From Branchiostoma belcheri (lineage: Eukaryota; Chordata; Leptocardii; Amphioxiformes; Branchiostomatidae): a stretch of 64,000 nucleotides of DNA. The position numbers and the translations under genes are program-made. Under the pieces are notes generated by a model. That model saw only the letters and a program-made list of their open reading frames with translations. It ran no database searches and was not told the origin of the DNA. Below, one piece after another: positions 57,920-64,000 of the stretch (positions are counted from its first letter, which is position 1; the number at the start of each line of letters is the position of its first letter). The stretch is taken from the NCBI RefSeq assembly GCF_001625305.1, contig NW_017803943.1:1356706-1420705 (forward strand), written 5' to 3'.

Positions 57920-58126
57920 TCAAATGATTCGGTGGCTTTGTAGACGCAGGTGATGTGTGCAGGAGTTGACCGCCCGGTGAATGTTGTTGACACGACAAGA
58001 ATCCAACACGTCAGATAAAGCAGACGAGCAGAGTTCCCAGGTGTGTAGATCGCAGCAACTCGAAAAAAGGGAAACTGTTAGCAAGATAAATATGAAACCT
58101 GTACACATATAACACTTTACATCCAT
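57920..58126 (-). CDS. Small ORF with a signal-peptide-like start and Cys motif
   Basis: 68 codons, starting MDVKCYMCTGFIFILLTVSL. This is a hydrophobic stretch followed by SSCC, good for a signal peptide with cleavage near residue 24-26. Next comes HTWELCSSALSDVLDSC, whose LCxxxLxxxLxxC pattern recalls insulin/relaxin B chains (LCGxxLVxxLxxVC). The spacing is Cys-x10-Cys, not the usual Cys-x11-Cys, and no A-chain (CCxxxC) follows before the stop. One more Cys lies at HRAVNSCTHH. It may be an exon of a secreted peptide precursor, or chance. It is in a repeat-free stretch. Confidence 0.25.
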   Translation of the reverse strand: MDVKCYMCTGFIFILLTVSLFSSCCDLHTWELCSSALSDVLDSCRVNNIHRAVNSCTHHLRLQSHRII

Positions 58127-58650
58127 AGAAATCAGGGAAATTAGTTGATGATTTTATTTAACTAGACCTAAGATGAAGCATACATGCAGCTATCGAGAAA
58201 TTATAAACACGAATAACAAACTATTCATGTAATGAGAGGCTAAAAAACTAGGATACCGACAAAAAGACAAACCAAGTTTTCTAACCCGATAAACTACAAT
58301 TTATGGTTCTAAACATCCACTTTACTAGACCTACATGTATATATGAGATGAAATAAAAATACAGCCATCAAGTAAAAATAAACACGAACAAGAAAGACAA
58401 ACATATACAATTGCGGGACCTAGCTTTCTCTGTCTAGTTTGCCGCAATATACAAGACAAACACGCATTTATTAATACATAAGTACATTGTCGCTCAATTT
58501 ACAAGAAAAAATTATATATAAGAAATACTAGGGTAAATAGGATTAAATCGATAAACATTAGGGCTAAACATATCTGTTAAAAAGAAACAGTGAGAGGATA
58601 AAACCTAGGATACCGACAAAACGTCAAACCAAGTTTTCTAACACGCTAAG

Positions 58651-58894
58651 TTATGACAATGATGCCATACACAGGGGCACTATGACAGAAACTCTTTCTT
58701 TCATGCGTTCAAACTGTACAGTCGATGTACTAGCAACACATCTGCCCGCTATATGTTCCACTGGTATGAAGGACGCTGATGATTCAGGCTCAAACGCCAA
58801 TCCCCACACCTGGACCGGACTTCCGCGACCATAGAACCACCTTTCGGGATGGTATTGATACCATGTTACCCTGGCCACAGCGTGCGAACATCTT
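58651..58894 (-). CDS. C-terminal part of an unidentified protein, cut by the gap
   Basis: The minus-strand frame is open from the gap to TAA at 58653-58651, about 80 codons. It reads ARVTWYQYHPERWFYGRGSP, VQVWGLAFEPESSASFIPVE, HIAGRC and finishes VIVPLCMASLS. The Trp/Tyr-rich start, the FEPESSASFIPV block and the -VPL end look like a real protein C-terminus. Similar WY-HP...FEPES-ASFIPV tails are, as I remember, common at the end of transposon-encoded proteins of marine invertebrates. No named family is claimed. The N-terminal part lies in or beyond the gap. Confidence 0.45.
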
Positions 58895-58914
58895 NNNNNN
58901 NNNNNNNNNNNNNN
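58895..58914. other. Assembly gap (20 N)
   Basis: Twenty N, probably of nominal length. Copy B of the duplicated segment starts on the very next base. Confidence 1.
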
Positions 58915-59016
58915 GTTTATCATTTCTTTTGTAAGGACTGTTTACTTCATATAAGCTGCACAGGCTGTCAGAATCCTAGCCCGGATGCCAGAATCTGAGT
59001 GAATTCTCTTAGGCTG

Positions 59017-59246
59017 CATGTAACATGCGTGTCCATAATATCACCAGGGTCCATAATATTGCCACCTTGAGAAAAAGTGTGCTTTAAGATATTTTTTAAC
59101 TGCAACATACTTTTGGTATGCACTCCTGCACACCTCAAATGTACATACCTAGGGTATGTTGCAGTAAAAATATCTTTAACCACTTTTTTCTCAAGGTGGC
59201 GATATTATATGGACTATGTTGATATTATGGACACAGATGTTACATG
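59017..59246. mobile_element. 230-bp inverted-repeat element, copy B only
   Basis: The left side CATGTAACATGCGTGTCCAT and the complement of the right side (CATGTAACATCTGTGTCCAT) continue as inverted repeats through CCACCTTGAGAAAAA and AAGATATTTTT to CTGCAACATAC. Nearly the whole element therefore folds into one stem of about 95-100 bp, with a loop of about 35 around 59112-59147. Copy A lacks it. No target duplication was determined. Confidence 0.75.
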
Positions 59247-59755
59247 TACATATACTATATAGCTGGTAGGTGGGCAGTATAGCAGCCCAACCTACATTTT
59301 GTAACTAGATTGGCACCCAGGCTACTGTATTAGTAAAGCTCCTTGAATAAAGTAAACAAGCAGACAAGTCCTGTTTACTTCGTATTTAGTTCCACAGGTT
59401 GCCAGAATCCTAGCCCGGATGCCAGAATCCTAGAGAATTTTCTTAGGCTGTAGTTGGTAGGTGGGCAGTATAGCAGCCCTAGCTACATTTTGTAACTAGA
59501 TTGGCACCCAGGCTACTGTATGGTAAAGCTCCTTGAATAAAGTAAACAAACAGACAAGTCCTGTAAACAAAGATTAACCCTCCTGGAGTATTACTGTAAA
59601 CTGACCTTACAAGTCCAGTAGTGTCCCGTGGGAGGTCCCAACTCACTGTGAATCTGAAAATGATTGGTCATGGGGGAGGAGCTAATGATTTAATGAAGAC
59701 ATAGTAAGATTAGTGTTAATTGAGATTGATTGACTTCCTTATACAAGTGAGTTGA

Positions 59756-59957
59756 TACTGTAAATCACTTTATGTTTCTATTGGCAGAATTTCGAATTCA
59801 CAATCTGAGAAAAATGGACATGTTTGCGGATCTATAAGTTTGAGGTGGTGGCAGTTGCAGAAAAAAGGAAGCAAATTATTTGTTAGCAGTAATGAAAAGT
59901 TAAGATAAAACTGTGAACATGAATTACATGTACTGCGAAAAATCTTGAATTACAGTA
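59756..59957. mobile_element. CTGTAAATCAC MITE in copy B
   Basis: Ends TACTGTAAATCACTTTATGT and TTGAATTACAGTA. It is the counterpart of 53472-53667 and keeps the right end that copy A has lost. Confidence 0.7.
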
Positions 59958-60267
59958 GTCAGTCTCCACTGAACACATAATTCTTTATAACCAGTTATAA
60001 AGGCAAGTTACACACACGTACCCTATTGTGAGAATTTATGGTTTTAACATTTAGAAGAAAAGGTCATAGGAAAAGATATACTGTAGTTGTAACACCAGAC
60101 ACAGTCAGAAGTCTTTTCAGTGCTGCACAGGAGAATTCTTAGTCAACCATAAATTATAAAGGGTTCAAAATACCCCTCTCGTACTGCACAAGCCATGGTA
60201 TCTGTGTGAGATATATAGGTTGCCTGGCGCGAAAAGTACAGCTTCTGAAATAAACTGTGTCCCGCTT

Positions 60268-60520
60268 AGCACGTCAGCAGAACGTACTGCGCCTGCGCAG
60301 AACCCCGTATTTTCGCGTTTTTCGTTGGGTTTTTGGTCAACGTTGCATCAGAATTTTGCCTGTTGCAGAGGATATTCTTTCCAACACAACATTTGGAAAC
60401 TACTGTCGAAATGCTAAACTTATATGAGCGAATACAACCTTATATGAGACATTCTGCCGAAATGCTATGTACAATACATTACGAGTTTCGCGCAGGTGCA
60501 GTACGTTCTGCCGACGTGCT
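60268..60520. mobile_element. 253-bp AGCACGTC element with 9-bp target duplication (copy B only)
   Basis: The ends are AGCACGTCAGCAGAACGTAC and GTACGTTCTGCCGACGTGCT. They are flanked by GTCCCGCTT at 60259-60267 and 60521-60529. Copy A has a single GTCCCGCTT (53974-53982) and no insert. A related full copy lies at 34465-34716 in the opposite orientation. The perfect duplication and empty allele point to recent movement. The 9-bp size suggests a Mutator-type transposase. Confidence 0.85.
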
Positions 60521-61659
60521 GTCCCGCTTCAGCCTGCATGTGAGTAATACCTTTACACATGGCCTGTCTTATGGCTTGCCTTCTAAAACAACAGCCAGCA
60601 TTGAGGGCAACCTGAAATACATTATATTGATGGGAAACCTAGCTTTTGGCTTACATTGTAGGCTGCCTAGTGGGCAACCCGAGGAAAAAGTATTTTGAAC
60701 CCTCCATATACATTTTGTAGGAGTCTGAAGATGTCCTTTTATACTGGCCAATTAAAATATGAAGCAAATAATTACAGATCAAACACAGAAAGTAAAATAG
60801 CAGGCCCGACAAGGTGTGAAAGCATTCACTAAATTCTGTCTCATAACACTTGAACCTGTATACCAAATATGTAATATATGTAGAATTGCGCTAACATTAC
60901 TTATAACAATTGAAACTGTGTACCAAATAGCGTTGTGCTATTTATGGTTACATGTGCGGAGGAGGTTTAACCTCCTTGCATGTGCCCTACGAGTTCTCCA
61001 AGGGCTTTATTTGAATTCCTTGCTCCTCTACCCAGATCATCCATCTTTCCTAATCTCTGCCCTTCCCTAGGTGGCTGTTCCTCCTCTGTTGCCATGACTA
61101 CTAAATCCAGTCATGCTGTTTTTGTCAGTGGTACTGTTAGTGAGGGCGTCTTATCACCTCCAAGGAGGTTACCATCTCCAAAGGAGATGAAATTCTTAAT
61201 ATCATTGATTTACTATGTGGGATTACATACATCTACAGGGAGAAGTCATACTATTCAGTTTTGTTTGCTGAATGCTGTAATTTACTCATATGGGAGTAGA
61301 TGTGTAAGGAAGTTCAAGGATGATATTTAAAGATAGAAATAGAGTGGAGCTGTAAAAGTTCCAACAAGGTGGTTACTTTCATTCCTAAGTTTTTGTGGTA
61401 CTTTTGTATACCGCGATTATCATTACTGTTAACAAATAATTTGCTGAATTTTGTGATAATCTAAGTTGAATTTTTGATGGGTTGGACACTGCATTGCAGG
61501 TAATGATTGAGCATGACTTTTTGATTGATGGGTTGGATCTAGTGTAGTAGAAGGATTTGTAGTGGGAGATGAGGTACTTACTTGGCTTATATGTTCCCTG
61601 TAGATCTAGAGTCCTATAGGTCTACAGTAAGATGTAAAGTAACAGTACCCATGACAAGC

Positions 61660-61935
61660 AGGTCTCTAGCCAGCACCCATTTTTCCATCAATTGCAGGAA
61701 CTTTGTGATGGAAAGATTTCTACAGTCAACCTTGATGAACAAAAAATCTGTAAAAATATAAAAACATCCAAAGGATCACCAATAACCACCCCATGATTTG
61801 TCTCTGAAAATGTAGGAAATTGCATTTTTAAAGGCTTGAAAATCCAAAATTATCCCACGGACTCTCTAGATTGCAAGGACTACATGTATCCCCAGGTCTG
61901 ATCATGAACCTTCGCTGACAGAAAAAAAAAACGGG
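61660..61935. mobile_element. TCTAGCCAGCACCC repeat, copy B, first locus
   Basis: Counterpart of 55413-55710, with small deletions (for example the GAACCAAGTTCA piece is shortened). Confidence 0.6.
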
Positions 61936-62479
61936 CAACTAAAAACTGTCACAGAAACTGAACCAATTTGAATTTTGCCTTGCAAAATGTGTGGAATAAC
62001 ATTTCAAAGGGTATAAAAGATGGGAATACATGGTATGCCCTCCTACAAAACATGTAGATTACTGGTGCCTTCAGAACTCAGCACATAGCTTTGCTATTTG
62101 CTTTGCCAACAGACAAACTCAGAGCTGGATACAGCCCTGAGTGGCACTAAAATTAACTGGCATACAGATTAAAAATGCACTGTAATTGTTCTTGTTGAAT
62201 ATAACCCAGCCCCTGTACCATGTTGATAACAGTATGTCAGTGATAAGATTGACATGCCATATTACTTAGAGGACACTGTAATGTGTATGAAGGTTATCAC
62301 AGCTTCCCAGGTAGATGATGATTATCCTTTACCCTCAGGTTCTGCTAAAAGGATGTTTAGCAGGGCAGGTTTAATGTGTGACATTATGTGTTAGGATACA
62401 CCATTTTGATTAGTTGGTCCTTATATTTAAAAGAAAAAGAATGTTGAACTGAAGTCAAGAAGAGTCCAAGGGTATAGTC

Positions 62480-62811
62480 TGGACCAGCGATGTAGCCAGC
62501 ACCCGTTTTTTCTTCAATTGCAGGAACTTTGTGATGATGTGTGATGGAAAAGTTTTAAAACCAATCTTCAACCTTAATGGACAAATTGGTAAAATCTTGG
62601 GTAAGAATACTAAGACATCCAAAGGACCACCAACAACCACTCTCAACCCACGATTTGCCTCTCTAAATAAAAAAAAATTCATTTTTAAAGGCTGGAAAAT
62701 ACAAATTTGTCCCTGACCCCTTATACATTTGTAGATTGTCAGCACTCTCTCCCTAGGTCTTGTCATGAACTGGGCTGATGAAAAAACATTTTGAGCTGAT
62801 TAGATCCCTGG
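62480..62811. mobile_element. TCTAGCCAGCACCC MITE, copy B, second locus
   Basis: Counterpart of 56229-56555 with more worn ends: GATGTAGCCAGCACCC on the left, GAGCTGATTAGATCCCT on the right. Confidence 0.6.
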
Positions 62812-63330
62812 AGTATATCTGAACCTTGATATACACCGTAGTAAATACAAGTCCTGTTGGAGTGATCAAGTTTTTTTCTCTCCCAGTCCTCAAGTTCTAC
62901 GATGTGTTTTTGAAAACCACTCAGTACGATCTATAGCATCTATTCTTCCTGCCAGTACTTTACAGACGGACCTCCACTGATTTATTACCACCATCTTAGA
63001 GCTATCTGACATCAGCAGTTAATCAGGGTGCATCAATTAGATTTTGTGGCAAGAGTTACCGAAATTCATGGGAAAATCGATGAGTTTGATTTTTCAATCA
63101 AATACGAGTTTGATTTCCGATGTCGGAAGTTGAAGATGTAGAAGAGTGTGGTGACCTTACTGGCAGTATCTTGCCCAAAGTATTACAGCTTCTTTTTGTG
63201 CAGCGCTCGTATCGACATCTCCCATCCCAGTGCAAGTCACAATGCATATACATTTGTACACGTACATGTGTATGCAGCCTGCATATGTGAACCACTAACT
63301 TAGAGAGAAAATAGCTTCCACCAGACCTAC
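62812..63330. other. Non-repetitive stretch, no gene seen
   Basis: No homology to copy A or to other parts of the window and no supported exon. Confidence 0.4.
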
Positions 63331-63470
63331 TCTCCAAGCAGAGGTTTGAGATTTGGTGTATTTTGGCGTGTTTTCAGGCTTTTTTTGTAGGTTGTACTGG
63401 TATCTTTTATGGGCTGGCACATTACCAAACACGTCAAATATAAGCCAAAGTCCAAACCTCTGCTTGGAGA
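63331..63470. mobile_element. Inverted-repeat element with TCTCCAAGCAGAGG ends
   Basis: TCTCCAAGCAGAGGTTTG at 63331-63348 is exactly inverted at 63453-63470. The pairing continues inward with mismatches through TTTGG and CGTGTTT, to arms of about 45 bp and a loop of about 50. The right flank adds GCACACCAGGCC against CCAGACCTAC on the left, so the true ends may lie a few bases further out. It is non-coding. The minus-strand open frame 63295-63504 is the element read through. Confidence 0.65.
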
Positions 63471-64000
63471 GCACACCAGGCCTTCCTATGGGGGTACGGA
63501 TCATAGAATCGGCAAAAAAGCGAAATAATTAGCCAGAAGAAAGAGTTAGCCCCCAGAAGGGTTAATTCCCCCTCGAACAGCATGGGCAAATGAACACTGC
63601 GAAGGCTAATGGCTAAACTCCTCTGGCAAATTATTCCCCGAGACCCGATTTGGCTAAATTTGACTGATTTCGAACAGCCATTGTTAGCCTGACGGAGACT
63701 AGAGCAAAGATCGTTCTCCAGCTTGATGCTTTTCCATCAAGAGAATAACAATGTCCTTGCAACAAAAAGAAATTTGGATATTGAAAAACCCCTTTGAATC
63801 CATCACAATTTTCATGTCAAAGAGGCATCAAAATCTATACATATCCATCCACCATGCACTGATGGTTGCATGATTTTGCAGAAATATGATATGATTTTAT
63901 GTACCATTTTCTACATGACACGGATCTCTACCTTCCAGCATAAATCGATACAGCTTAGCCCCTCTCAGTGTCAGAACAGATTAAAGACCGGTTTCATCAT
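63471..64000. other. Right edge, no gene identified
   Basis: Moderately GC-balanced sequence with AGTTAGCCCCCAGAAGGGTT and several GCTAA/TTAGC words (TTAGCC at about 63519 and 63547, GGCTAA at 63604, 63611 and 63651, GTTAGCC at 63683). I see no exon. Confidence 0.3.

Larger units (their letters stand above)
58915..62811. repeat. Duplicated segment, copy B
   Basis: Homologous to 53062-56557 and in the same orientation. It is longer because of an insertion at 59017-59246, a tandem duplication of a unit of about 190 bp (TTTACTT...CAGAATCCTAGCCCGGATGC at 58930 and again at 59372), and an insertion at 60268-60520. It lacks the hairpin element of copy A. It holds no recognisable gene. Confidence 0.85.

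Noticed and set aside
61000-61330. 116-codon frame matching 54603-54806
   Set aside because: It recurs only because the segment is present twice. Changes between the copies are not biased to silent positions, and one copy is shorter.

Overview
The window looks like animal DNA that is mostly intron and intergenic sequence. Base composition is AT-leaning, introns are long, and no open frame exceeds about 220 codons. Small inverted-repeat transposons are dense, there are two tRNA-derived SINEs, and one Penelope-like retroelement is present. Several repeat families and the general texture (frequent short palindromes such as TACATGTA) fit an amphioxus (Branchiostoma) assembly. That is my recognition of style and was not checked by a search. 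A 20-base N gap lies at 58895-58914.

Layout. At the left edge (about 1-272, minus strand) there is what looks like the 5' coding exon of a gene running out of the window. A TATA box and a CACGTG palindrome lie upstream of it. On the plus strand I find four short exon candidates: two internal-type exons of exactly 84 nt each (5512-5595 and 15562-15645) and two first-exon types with ATG and splice donor (19647-19741 and 38062-38183). All four leave in phase 2, so they could all splice to one downstream acceptor outside the window. The last residues of the two first exons (RRHTMH + TG and RRYTLANI + AG) resemble the ends of alternative first exons of vertebrate cAMP-specific phosphodiesterase 4 genes (RRHSWI-C and RRFTVAHT-C, before the shared FDVDNG exon). 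My working model is that 5-64 kb is the multi-promoter 5' region of a PDE4/dunce-like gene. The common exons are not in the window, so this remains a hypothesis.

The introns hold at least seven MITE families. Two have PIF/Harbinger-style ends with TWA target duplications, one has hAT-style ends with an 8-bp duplication, one has CTGTAAATCAC ends between TA dinucleotides, two have 9-bp duplications, and one is a GC-rich fold-back. There are also several tandem repeats: a unit of about 64 bp at 32.5 kb, an 84-bp-scale array built on GTCCTTGGTGCTGAA at 14.3 kb, a degenerate array at 3.2 kb, and TG/AG and CA microsatellites. A broken, 5'-truncated Penelope-like element with RT and GIY-YIG domains lies at about 49.6-51.0 kb on the minus strand. 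Its tail carries a hammerhead-ribozyme-like fold.

The right part (53.06-56.56 kb and 58.92-62.81 kb) is one roughly 3.5-kb sequence present twice. The second copy starts exactly at the N gap. The copies differ by scattered substitutions and by clean transposon presence/absence, each giving an empty site for the other. This is what two unmerged haplotypes placed side by side would look like, although a real recent duplication is not excluded. Between them are a GC-rich patch, a small minus-strand ORF with a signal-peptide-like start, and the 3' end of an unidentified minus-strand ORF abutting the gap.
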